A DNA stretch of 64,000 bases, taken from Helianthus annuus (taxonomy: Eukaryota > Streptophyta > Magnoliopsida > Asterales > Asteraceae). This document shows positions 1 to 9,215 of the stretch, piece after piece; within the stretch, counting starts at the first letter, position 1; every line of letters starts with the position of its first letter. The position numbers and the translations under genes were made by a program. The notes under the pieces are model-generated. The model saw only the letters and a list, made by a program, of their open reading frames with translations. It made no database searches and was not told where the DNA came from. Where the stretch lies: positions 121,306,326-121,370,325 of the forward strand of contig NC_035433.2 of the NCBI RefSeq assembly GCF_002127325.2, read 5' to 3'.

Positions 1-747
1 AAAATTAAAACATAGCAATTGACCACTGTAAAGGATCACAGAGGGTCCGAGAATTCATGCTCATAACTTACATAAACATTCAAAAACCAAAATTCTTTAA
101 TCTTTGACTTTTTGATTCAAGTCACAAACAAATACAAAAATGTAAGAGTGTAAGTTATAGAAATCAGTGAATAGATATGCATAATCCGAAAGGATTGTAG
201 CGGTGGATGATTAGCAACGAAACTATCATTAAAGAAGGTATCCGATAATATAACCCTATTCTGGAATATATATCAAGGAGCCACCTTCAAGTCCGGTTTC
301 AAATCAAATCAACCAAATCTGGATTAGGGTTACAGTTCATTTTAGTCCATCAAATCCAACATGTAAATGAACGCGATAAATCAAAACCGGATTCAAAGAG
401 CAACGTTTAGTTTTAAACCCTAATCTGGGACTACAGATCTATGAATGAAACATGAACTTCAAAAACTTACCAGTATGAGATTAATCAAATCCGGATTCAA
501 ATCGAAAGGATTGTAGCGGTGGATGATTAGCAACGAAAGAGAATCTGCTCGAAGAAGATGGCGAAATTTGAAGATTGGGTGTTCTGAAATTCGCGTGTTG
601 TAGTAAGGAGAATAAGGAGAAAGAGGGGAAAACAAATTGCCGCCCATGTACCAATTCTCTGCTCAAAGAGACATGCCACATCAATAAATGATTGCTTAAG
701 AAAAGGACATGTGGCATTAAGTGTATTTTTTTAGTATAATAGGTAGA
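1..747 (-). mobile_element. Helitron-like 5' end carrying an exon-like segment
   Basis: Read on the minus strand, the sequence starting at 747 opens with TCTACCTATTATACTAAAA. This closely resembles the 5' end of the better-defined Helitron at 4654-5540, and is followed on the host side by the expected A. The interior holds a pyrimidine-rich, exon-like stretch (about 640 down to 475) ending in a GTAAGT donor-like site, as in a captured 5' exon. No 3' hairpin plus CTRR end is visible to position 1, so the element either leaves the window or is truncated. The assignment rests on one terminus only. Confidence 0.35.
187..538. repeat. 36-bp direct repeat, two copies 316 bp apart
   Basis: The same 36 bases occur at 187-222 and at 503-538 without visible mismatch; both contain GGATTGTAGCGGTGGATGAT. 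They lie inside the Helitron-like segment and look like an internal duplication of the exon-like piece. Function is unknown. Confidence 0.7.
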
Positions 748-1380
748 TTCAATTATTTCATAATATAATATTTTAATATTTCGCTCATAATTAAATCATT
801 TTAAATAAAATAAATTAAAAATTGGATGATAGAAAACACAAAATAAAAAAAAAAACAAAACAACTATTAAAATTACATAAAATACTTGCAACATTTAAAT
901 CAAACATCATTGAACATGGTACCAGAGTAAAGTTTCCATAGACGCGGGTCTCCTTCATTTGACCCCTATTTATTTCTTTGTGCTTTCCCTTTCTTTTTCG
1001 TCTAGTAGACTTGAGCCTCTTTCGGTACCTTACAGGTGATAAAGTGCAAGGTACATGTTTTTGATGTCGTCCCATATTTCGTGAAGGTGGATGTTGTGTT
1101 GTGTTGTTTCTTCGATACTCGAGCTCATGGTGTTTGAAAAGAATGCGAAATTTGTAAATATGAAGGGAAGGTTTCAATTGTGTGAGATATGTAAGTTAAA
1201 TTGTGTTAATTATGTATATATAGTGGGTTGGATAAAGTGTAAATTAATTGTTTTTTTATTTTAAAAATTTAGCCGTTTGATTTTTTTAAATCCTCAACGG
1301 TCGAATGGGACCCACCAACCACTCCGGAAAGAGTCTGCTGCACCAAACAGGACCACAACCCACCTTCCCCTCAAACGCGC
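748..1380. other. AT-rich spacer, possible degenerate DNA transposon
   Basis: No gene is recognised. A 120-codon minus-strand reading frame (815-1177) is lysine/arginine-rich, matches no family I know and ends in low-complexity sequence, so I do not call it. The stretch 1335-1350 reads on the minus strand as GGTCCTGTTTGGTGCAGC, which resembles PIF/Harbinger-type terminal repeats, but no partner terminus was found. Confidence 0.3.
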
Positions 1381-1905
1381 ACTAGTGGTGAAATCCGGAG
1401 TCTGCAGGTCCGACCTGGTATGTAATTTAACGATGGGATGCTCTAAATAAAAAAATTCTATTATATAGTCGGGTCACAAGTCAGATCTCGCTTAACCCAT
1501 TAACAAATAACTTTGACCTATCCATTTTCCCGCCCAAAACCTAGTAAGGTTGCACCACAAGGTGCCACATGTCTCAAACCTTATTTATTTATTTATTTAT
1601 TTATTATATACAATAGAAATAGATATGATTGAAAGCAAAACTTTTTATACAAAAAGCCCTCAACAGTAGGGTGAACATTCCAAAAGGCCTGGTTCGGAGA
1701 TAAATTCAACCTAATTGGGGTATGCGTAATCATGGGGACATACAATCAATAACTAGTCTCACTTATATAAGAGTTTAGGCGACATCTAAACTGGAATCCC
1801 TTGATAGATATTATAAAACCGCCAATACAACACTTACTAATCGGGGCCATAAAATGATAGTAGGCAAGCCTGCACCACATAAACTTTCATCCTCTTAAGA
1901 TAACA
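1381..1905 (+). pseudogene. Alpha carbonic anhydrase pseudogene, copy A (promoter and exon 2 remnants)
   Basis: Positions 1385-1455 match the upstream region of intact copy B (8975-9050), sharing GGTGAAATC and ACGATGGGATG. Positions 1684-1890 are a decayed exon 2: recognisable pieces correspond to the [10 protein letters not shown] segment, the GRLDRDY segment and the ANATLIN.GH segment, followed by the same exon 2 donor region and the ACTTTCATC...CTTAAG motif seen after exon 2 in copies B and D. The reading frame is broken by many indels, and exons 1 and 3-7 are absent. It shares derived features with copy D, including the region before exon 2, so A and D probably descend from an already damaged copy. 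Not functional. Confidence 0.75.
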
Positions 1906-1918
1906 TTTTTAATATATA

Positions 1919-3430
1919 CTAGGAATTTGACCCGCCGCGCGTTGCGGCGGCGTCGAAAGTTAAGGTAACTCGTATCTGTACTGTATATTTGACCCGACTC
2001 TTTACTTATAAAGATTACATCGCCATCGAATGAAAACATATTATATTTGACCCGACTTGCTTTCAAATACAGTTTACAAACATACACAAAATAGGTATAT
2101 ATATATATGGCTCACTCATTGCAGTGTAAAGTTGTAACAATATTTTAGACAACCGTGTAAAATCCTAAAAGTAATTTAGACATTAATATGGTTAGACATA
2201 GATAAAAAAAAGTATACTAATGTGTGACGCTGTGGTCTAAAGTCGTAAAAGCAATTCAAATAAAATGAGACGTTAAGTTATTAAGTATAAAAAGTTGGCA
2301 GATCAAAGTTGTCAATTACCAAAAGTTAAAAGTGAATGTTTAAGTTACCTAGTTTGAGAGTGTGAATTGAAAGAACTAAAAGTATAGGGGTTAAAAAGTA
2401 AAAATATAGGGATTAGAATTGTAATATATGAAAATTGAAAGGAGATAAATGTATAGGGGCTAAGTGTGTATTTTTCTAAAAGTTGAGGACTTAAAGACAA
2501 AGGTCCTCCACCGACCTTTGTCTTTAAGATTATACATAGATAAAAAAAAGTATAATAATTTGTCCTCGTTTCGGTGTAAAGTCTTAAAAGTAATTTAAAT
2601 AAAAGGAGGTGTCAAGTTATTAAGTAGAAAAGGTTAAGAAGGTCAAAGTTGTCAATTACTAAAAGTTAGAAATGAATGTGCAACTTACATAAAGATAGGG
2701 GTTAATAGTGTTTCATGTCAAAAAATTAAGGGCGTAAAGTGGAAAAAACTTGAAAGTGTAAGGGCCTTTTTTGTTGGTTCAAAAATTTGAAGGAAAAAAA
2801 TGAAAAAGTAAAAAACTTGAAGGTTAAAAGAGAAAGGTCTCAACCGACCTTTCTCTTTAATATTATATAAATAAGAATATAACGTCTCACACATTGCGGT
2901 GTAAAGTCGTAAAAATAATTTAAAAAAAAATTGAAATGTCGGAGAAAATGAGATGTGAAGTTATGAAGTAATAAAACATGAAGGTCAAGGTTCGTGTTTC
3001 ACAAAGACATTGTCTTTTTTTCGTACGCACGAAAATGTTAATTGAAAACTGAATGTTTAATTAAGAAATTTGTCATGATAATATACATTTTAAGAAAAAA
3101 AAGACTACTTTACTCTTTATTATAAAAAATAGTAAAACCAATAAAATCATAATTTATTTTTTTAATCATTTGGCAAGTATTTTAGTATATGTTTGTAAGT
3201 ATTTAAGTGTTTAATCCCATTGAGATGACATGTGTGAAGAAGTAAAAAAGCTGAGGGTATGAACATAAAATTTTATAAATGAACATTTGTTGTCTTGTTC
3301 CACCACACTACCCTCACCTATTTCACAATTCTTTTTTTGAAACGGACAGATACTGGTGGGCTTTGGGGTCACGTGAGAAAGGCATGGTGGAATCACCGAC
3401 CTTTGTCTTTCATATTATATAAATTGTTGT
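1919..3430 (-). mobile_element. Non-autonomous Helitron with internal module repeats
   Basis: On the minus strand the 3' end is CTAG at 1919-1922 with host A at 1918, preceded by a GC-rich hairpin at 1932-1950 (stem CCGCCGC/GCGGCGG, 5-base loop). This is the canonical Helitron 3' signature. Comparison with the homologous alpha-CA D flank shows the host sequence broken between about 1918 and 3440, which places the other end near 3430; the exact 5' TC was not fixed. The interior carries three related segments, each bounded by a block containing ACCGACCTTT (near 2510, 2846 and 3395). No protein is encoded. Confidence 0.65.
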
Positions 3431-4620
3431 CGAAACCAAATCAACCAATAATCGAACTGATAAACAACCCTAGCAAATAGTTTCCAAAAAAAAACAACTA
3501 GTTCTAGGCTTATTCGTGTCTATCGGCGAGACAGTATTCCCCAGGTTATTGTATTGCATTTTATCAGTGAGAATTGCTTATATAGATAGTTTTTTTAGTA
3601 TTCCTTTTTTTTTTTGAGGGGGTGTGTGTGTGTGTGTGTGGGGGGGGGGGGTGAGGGTGGGGTGAGGGTTACTGTATTTCGTGATTGATAGATTCGTGAT
3701 ATCGTTTGTAGCAATGTTGTGTCATTGTGTGAGACATTATGATGTATTTCATTGAATACAAGCTTTCCTTTTTTTTCTTAAAAATGAAATTAAAGTACAC
3801 ACCAATATTATTTTCTTTCTTCATGATAATATTGGGTTCCTGTATACATTGTTTTATAAGTTTAATACATTTAAAGAAATCGTAACCACCCATGGCATTA
3901 TAGCCTAGTGGTATTAGGGGTGGGATAAGGCTTAGGACCATTAGGTCATAGGTTCGATTCTCACAAAGGGGGTTTTCGCATATTTATTGGGTTTACTCCT
4001 GAATTGGTGTATAGGCATTATTGCCTAGTGGAGATGGATATGATCGGGTGGTTCTGCTGGTGGCACGATGATACTCCAGTGGTCCGTCAATGATCCAAAT
4101 TTGCCGTTCAAAAAAAAAAAAAAAAAAAGAAATCGTAACCGTCGTCACTGGTTTGTCAAGATTATGTAAAACAAATTAGTATAGGAAAAAGTTGTGGGTA
4201 TGTCGCATTTGATCATGGTGATAAAAAGGAAAACAAAAAACAATGAAAGAGAGAGCTCAATGACATCATATTCCAATTCAGTGGGCTTTAGATCACATCT
4301 TGTCAAGAAGATTAAGGTGATTCCGACTCGGTTATGTTTATAGAGCATGTGCTTTGAAAGTTTGTATTTTGATTGCTTAAGTGTTACCTAAATAACTTTG
4401 CTTACCAGAACGTATGAAAATTCAAAAGAAAATTTTCAATCAGTAAATAGTTACAAAAGAATAAAATAATGGGTTCATTTTTTATAATACTTTTAATTTA
4501 ATCAATTCAAAAAGTTGGTATGCTTTGAATTTCATCTACGATTTTACCATTCCACTTTCCAATGTTTGTGTTGTCATATTAATTTCTGGAGTGTTATATG
4601 ATGTGGTAACCCAAGATGAT
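3430..4620. repeat. Alpha-CA array flank block, copy 1 of 3
   Basis: This interval aligns collinearly with 55640-56560 and, in its second half, with 61200-61640. Shared landmarks are CCCTAGCAAAT, TTCCCCAGGTTAT, GATCACATCTTGTCAAGAA, GGTTATGTTTATAGAGCATG, TTCAATCAGTAAATAGTT and TGCTTTGAATTT. It contains no gene. A GT/G-rich simple repeat sits at 3617-3660 and a SINE (3888-4125) has inserted here but not in the other two copies. Confidence 0.8.
3888..4125 (+). mobile_element. tRNA-derived SINE with 15-bp target site duplication
   Basis: It is flanked by identical copies of AAAGAAATCGTAACC at 3873-3887 and 4126-4140. The body begins with an RNA polymerase III promoter: box A TAGCCTAGTGGT (3901-3912) and box B GGTTCGATTC (3951-3960). 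It ends in a poly-A tract (4110-4128, overlapping the target duplication) preceded by GCCGTTC. The homologous block at 55990-56260 lacks it. The intact target duplication indicates a fairly recent insertion. Confidence 0.9.
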
Positions 4621-4653
4621 ATTTATGAGAAATCATATTTATTTAAAGCGTAA

Positions 4654-5540
4654 CTAGGTTAGAACCCCGTGTATTACACGGGTTGAATAAATACAATTTT
4701 ATATACCAAATAATAAAAAAATATATCTTTAAAAATCTCGTTTATTACACAGGTTGAACAAATGCAATTTTATATACCAAATAATAAAACAATATATATT
4801 TAAAAATCTTGTTTATTACATTGGTTGAATAAATGTAATTTTATATATTAAATAATAAAAAAAATTATATCTTTAAGAACCCTGTGTATTGTACGGGTTG
4901 AGTAAATTTAATTTTATATATTAAATAATGTAATTTTGTACAGTAAAAAATAAAAATGTTATATCTTTAAAAAAACCTCGTTTATTACACGGGTTAAATG
5001 AATGTAATAAAAATTTATATCTTAAAAAAAAAAACTAACGGATATACTCGATATACGATGGATGGGGTGATTGCGGTGATTGTTCTTATAAATGTCACGT
5101 AAATATAGTGATTACCGTATTTGAGTTGAGAATTGAACATGAAAATATAAGTATAGAACCAATAAACACCTTTTAAACATTTTTGAAATAGGTTCTACCC
5201 TTAAGTATTTTAGTTTAATAAAATAAATAAATCATTTAAATTAATTGAGTTAGGGTTAAAGGACATAACTTGCAAGGGTTTGCAAACATCATGTACGTTT
5301 TCTGTAATTATTGAAGACAAATGATACAATTTGCAATAAGTGACATACATAAAGGACGATTTTTGTAATTTACTCTATTTTAAAATATTATATATATTAT
5401 CTCCTATATGAATTGTTTAAATTTATATTAAATTTAATTGCATAATTATCTTTTAATTAATATTAATTATCTATAAAAATAGATGGCTTCAATGAATGAC
5501 ACGTGTCCAAAACTTAGTTTCTTTTATTATAGTAGATAGA
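4654..5540 (-). mobile_element. Non-autonomous Helitron, 887 bp, both ends visible
   Basis: On the minus strand it starts with TC at 5540 (TCTATCTACTATAATAAAAG) and ends in CTAG at 4657-4654. The host bases are A and T, the expected AT target. A 7-bp-stem hairpin (CCCGTGT/ACACGGG, loop ATT) lies at 4666-4682, eight bases from the CTAG. The 3'-proximal 380 bp consist of about five degenerate copies of the hairpin-plus-AT-rich unit (near 4665, 4737, 4808, 4880 and 4975). No coding capacity is seen. Confidence 0.8.
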
Positions 5541-5639
5541 TTAACTATTTTTATCCTTATAAAGCATAATATTTTTCTTTTATTATCAAACTGAATTTTT
5601 AACTATTTAACTAAATAATTTTATAAAATAGTAAAAAAA
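5541..5639. other. Short AT-rich spacer
   Basis: AT-rich sequence between the Helitron end and the minisatellite. Nothing is recognised. Confidence 0.6.
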
Positions 5640-6680
5640 GTTATATTCTAAAAGATTTTATCTACATAACGACGTATTTTTTACGTTTCGTTGGGTGAAA
5701 CCAACCCAAACTCATGTCGTATATATTTTACTTACGCCGAACTCACCACGTATTTTTTTATCTACATTTCTTGGTGTGAAATAGAGACGAACTCACAACG
5801 TATTTTTTATTTTTTTTATCTACGTTTTGTTATTTGAAAATTTATATTTTGTAAATTTTTTATCTACGCAACCACATATTTTATCATCTACGTCTTCTTG
5901 GATGAATCCGAGCCGAACTCATGTTATACTTTTTATCTACGTTTCATTGTGTGGAAAATTATGAAATCTAAAAGAATTTATTTACGTCATGAGGAATTTA
6001 ATATATGTGTTTGCTTGTGTGAAGCTGATCTCAGTCCATGACGTATTTTTTTTAATCTATGTTCCGTTGTGTGAAAAGTTTATATATTTTAAAAGATTTT
6101 ATATACGTCACAATATATTTTTTTTACCTACGTTTCATTGTGTGAAACTGAACCGACTCACTACGTATTTTTTTTATCAATGTTTCGTTGTGAAAAGCCA
6201 TATACACTAAAAGAATTTATCAACGTCACTACATATTTTTTTTATCTACGTTAATTCGTTGTGTGAAACCAAGCCGAACTCACGATGTGTTTTTTTATCT
6301 ATGTTTCGTTGTCTAAAACGTTATATATTCAAGAAGATTTTATCTACGCCATGACTTATTTTTTATCTACGTTTTGTTGTGTAAAACCGAGATGAACTCA
6401 CATCGTATTTTTTTATCTAAGTTTTGTTGTGTAAAATTGATCGAACCGAACTCATGGCGTATTTTTTATCTATGTTTCGTTGTCTAAAACGGTATATATT
6501 CTAAAATATTTTATCTACGTCACGATGTATTTTTTATCTACGTTCTGTTGTGTAAAACCGAGATGAATTCACATCGTATTTTTTTTTATCTAAGTTTCGT
6601 TGTGTAAAACTGATCGAGCCAACCTCATGACGTATTTTTTTTATCTATGTTTCGTCGTGTAAAATTGAGGTGAACTTAAC
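5640..6680. repeat. Minisatellite, about 1 kb of degenerate 50-60 bp units
   Basis: Two related unit types alternate: one built on GTATTTTTTATCTACGTTTC, GTTGTGTGAAACCGA and GAACTCA, and one on ATATTCTAAAAGATTTTATC followed by TACGTCACGA. Spacing between like units is roughly 110-120 bp, suggesting a higher-order repeat. Units diverge by point changes and small indels, so the array is old. No open frame of significance spans it. Confidence 0.8.
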
Positions 6681-7171
6681 ATTACAAAAATAAAATATTT
6701 AGTTAAATAATTACGAAAAGTGTAGTAAAATAATTAAAGAAAAAAAGAAAAATTATGTGTTTAAATAATAAGAGTTAATTATGTGACAAGTAGTTCCTTA
6801 AAAATGAAAAAGGTTAGGTACTAAGATGTGAAATTATAAAATTATCCTTAGTTCTAAGGGGAGGAGGAGTGGTTCACTAGTGATAGTTTCTATCACTCCA
6901 ACTATCCAATAAAAACATGCCATGTCATCAACCAAATTTCTATCACTAGTGATAGAAATGTAGGAGGGGTGGAATCACTAGTGATGGAATTCTATCACTC
7001 CCAATTTTTTTTTTAATTTTCATTTTAAAATTATAAATTTCACTAATTTTTTTAATTTTTTATTTTAAATTAGAAATTAACAATAAAACACTAAAATTAA
7101 AAATTTCATTAAATTTAAAACATACTACTTCAATTTAACATACTAGAAACATACAATTTAAAAAAAAAAAC

Positions 7172-8431
7172 CTACTCCTCGTCCGAATCCGGAAACTCCA
7201 AACCTAGAGAACCTACTAGTTCGATTAAATCGAATCTCAACCGAAAGTGAGTTTCTTCGTTACGCAATTGTAAATGGATATATTGTGGAACTTGAACTTG
7301 TGTAGGAGGACCCGGCACCCAATCCGGGGATATTGCACGTCCGTCGTGTTTGATCAGCATATTGTGCAATATGATACATGCATACACTATGCTATGTATT
7401 GATTTCTTGGTCATCGAACGAACCGGTCGGTGTAGTATACCCCATCTACCCTTTAAAACACCAAATGCTCTCTCAACATCTTTTCTTGCCGATTCTTGCA
7501 ATTTTTTGAACGCCTTTTCTTTAGCCTCGACAGGAAATGAGGGAGCTTTCACAAAAACAGACCAAGACGGGTAGATACCATCCCCAAGATAAAAGCCTCG
7601 TCTGTAATGTCGACCGTTAACATAGAAAGGAGAGGAAGGTGCGGTACCATCCGTTACGCTTTGGAACAACGGCGACGTGTGCAACACTTTGATGTCGTTG
7701 TTTGAACCTGGAACACCGAAATACGAATGCCAAATCCATAAATCATTCGACGCCACCGCTTCTAGTATGATGGTTGGTCTTTTGATGTCTCCCCTAACAT
7801 ACGCCCCTCACAACTCTCTTGGACAATTTTTCCACTCGATATGTGTACAATCGATGCTACCGAGCATCCCGGGAAAATTCCATCTAGCCTCGTGTGCGGC
7901 GTAAATATGTGAGATGTCGTGGCTCGTCGGTTTACGTAAAAACTCGTTAGCATACAACTTAATGACCGCATTGCAAAAAAATTGCAAACATTCACGTGAA
8001 GTTCTTTCAGACATAGCTAGGTATTCATCATATTGATCGGGTAGGTTACCTGTCGCTAGTTGGTGAATGGCGGATGCGCATTTTTGTATCGGCGTGAAAC
8101 TTGGTTTGCCCCTCGTATCGTAACGTTCTTGAAACCATTCCTCGTTTGCTTCGATGTCTCCAACAATCTTTAAAAATAATTCTTTGGGTAAACGAAACCG
8201 ATCTTTAAACGTTTCGGCATTGTATAGCGGGTTTTCCACAAAATAATCGTTCATCAAAACTTCGTTGGCACGTATACGATCACGGTCGACCATCTTCTTC
8301 TTTGGGCGGGACGACTCGGCATCAAGCTCGGTATACACCGACACAAAATATTTTAGCGTCTCGTTGTTGGAAGACGACTCGGTATCGGTATCGCTAGACA
8401 TCGGAAACGTCGAATCCGTAGGGAATTCCAT
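7172..8431 (-). pseudogene. PIF/Harbinger DDE transposase (DDE_Tnp_4), one premature stop
   Basis: This is a 419-codon frame, the normal size for plant Harbinger nuclease-type transposases, interrupted only by an in-frame TGA at 7808-7810. The upstream part (207 aa) starts MEFPTDSTF and carries the N-terminal helical region (DRDRIRANEVLMNDYF, YNAETFKDRFR) and the first catalytic Asp in GSIDCTHIEWKNCP. The downstream part has the second Asp in FYLGDGIYPSW and the Glu in KDVERAFGVLKGRW, then IVYACIILHNML, all family hallmarks. Between the two halves the frame continues without shift (GAYVRGD then PTIILEAVASNDLW), so a single substitution separates this from an uninterrupted frame. It would cut and join Harbinger DNA together with a Myb-like ORF1 partner. 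Present state: pseudogene, or a natural stop variant if the assembly is wrong at this base. Confidence 0.9.
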
Positions 8432-8611
8432 TTGAGAAAGATATAAAAATTGTGTGAAATGAGTTTAAATTGGTTTAAAAGATATAGTTTGGTGTGTGAA
8501 AAATGGTTAAAATGTAGATATATATAGATAAATGGTTTAATTTTTTTTATTGAATTTTACCGTTTTAAAAAGGTCATAAATCACAAACGGTCGAATTTTT
8601 TGAAAAGTTTA

Positions 8612-8692
8612 ACGCGTTATCTGTACAACGCGTTTTGATTACCACGCGTTATAAAAGGAGCGGCGGCGGTGTAGCGTGATGGTTTCACGCGT
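8612..8692. repeat. Four ACGCGT palindromes in the transposon subterminal region
   Basis: ACGCGT occurs at 8612-8617, 8628-8633, 8644-8649 and 8687-8692. The first three are at 16-bp spacing. The position just inside the presumed right end of the Harbinger element suggests subterminal protein-binding repeats; this is inference. Confidence 0.5.
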
Positions 8693-8740
8693 TGTACATC
8701 CTCCATCACGTACCGCCCCGTTTTCTCTAAGTTTGTTTTT

Positions 8741-9215
8741 CATAACTGATGTTGCCCTTAATATCTAAGAATGTTACAAAATTAAAAGTTGATATTCTAG
8801 ATTTTTATTTTCAACCTTGTTACTTCTGACAAACTACAAGAACCAACCATATAATTAACTCTAGTGAAAACTAACAAGTTTCTGAGTTTTAACGATTATA
8901 AACAATAATAAAGCATATAATTGTTTACTTTGAAAGATTAGAATGATATTAGTTTCCTGAGTGATACATGCCATCCGGTGGTGAAATCTGGATTCTAGAC
9001 CTCAAAATGATGGATTTTAAACGATGGGATGACCTAAATAAAAAAAATAGTCTATGGTCAAAAACTCAAAATGAAACTTCCATTTTTCCATTTACATGAC
9101 GAGCTTTTTGACCATGACACCCCCCTCTCTCTCTCTATATATACATGCATGCCCCTATACATAACATCGATAACTTATACAAAATTCTAATAAGATTTGC
9201 TATATGCACAGAATA
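8741..9215 (+). promoter_or_regulatory. Promoter region of alpha-CA copy B
   Basis: A pyrimidine patch (CTCTCTCTCT, about 9126-9136) runs into a TATA-type element TATATATA (9136-9143). It is followed at once by CATGCATG (9144-9151), an RY-type motif known from seed-regulated plant promoters. The same arrangement (CT tract, TATA, ATGCATG) precedes copy E at 57474-57497. Upstream, 8930-8955 matches 56738-56765 and 9000-9130 matches 57380-57480, so the promoter was duplicated with the gene. Tissue specificity is not shown by sequence alone. Confidence 0.65.

Larger units (their letters stand above)
6690..8740 (-). mobile_element. PIF/Harbinger-type transposon, boundaries approximate
   Basis: The transposase frame (7172-8431) lies within it. 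The left flank (6855-7000) has repeated inverted motifs around CACTAGTGATAG. The right flank (8612-8735) has four ACGCGT palindromes and the end-like stretch GTACCGCCCCG. A candidate degenerate inverted pair is GGGGAGG...GTGATAG near 6855 against GGGGCGGTACGTGATGG read from about 8720, but no clean 3-bp target duplication was found. No ORF1 (Myb-like) gene is present in this copy. Confidence 0.55.

Noticed and set aside
815..1177. 120-codon minus-strand frame as a host gene
   Set aside because: No start context, no family similarity and a phenylalanine/serine low-complexity end. The other minus-strand frames in the same interval are equally plausible and broken.
3888..3975. Genuine tRNA gene
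   Set aside because: Box A and box B are present but no cloverleaf acceptor or anticodon arm pairs. The poly-A tail and target duplication identify a SINE.
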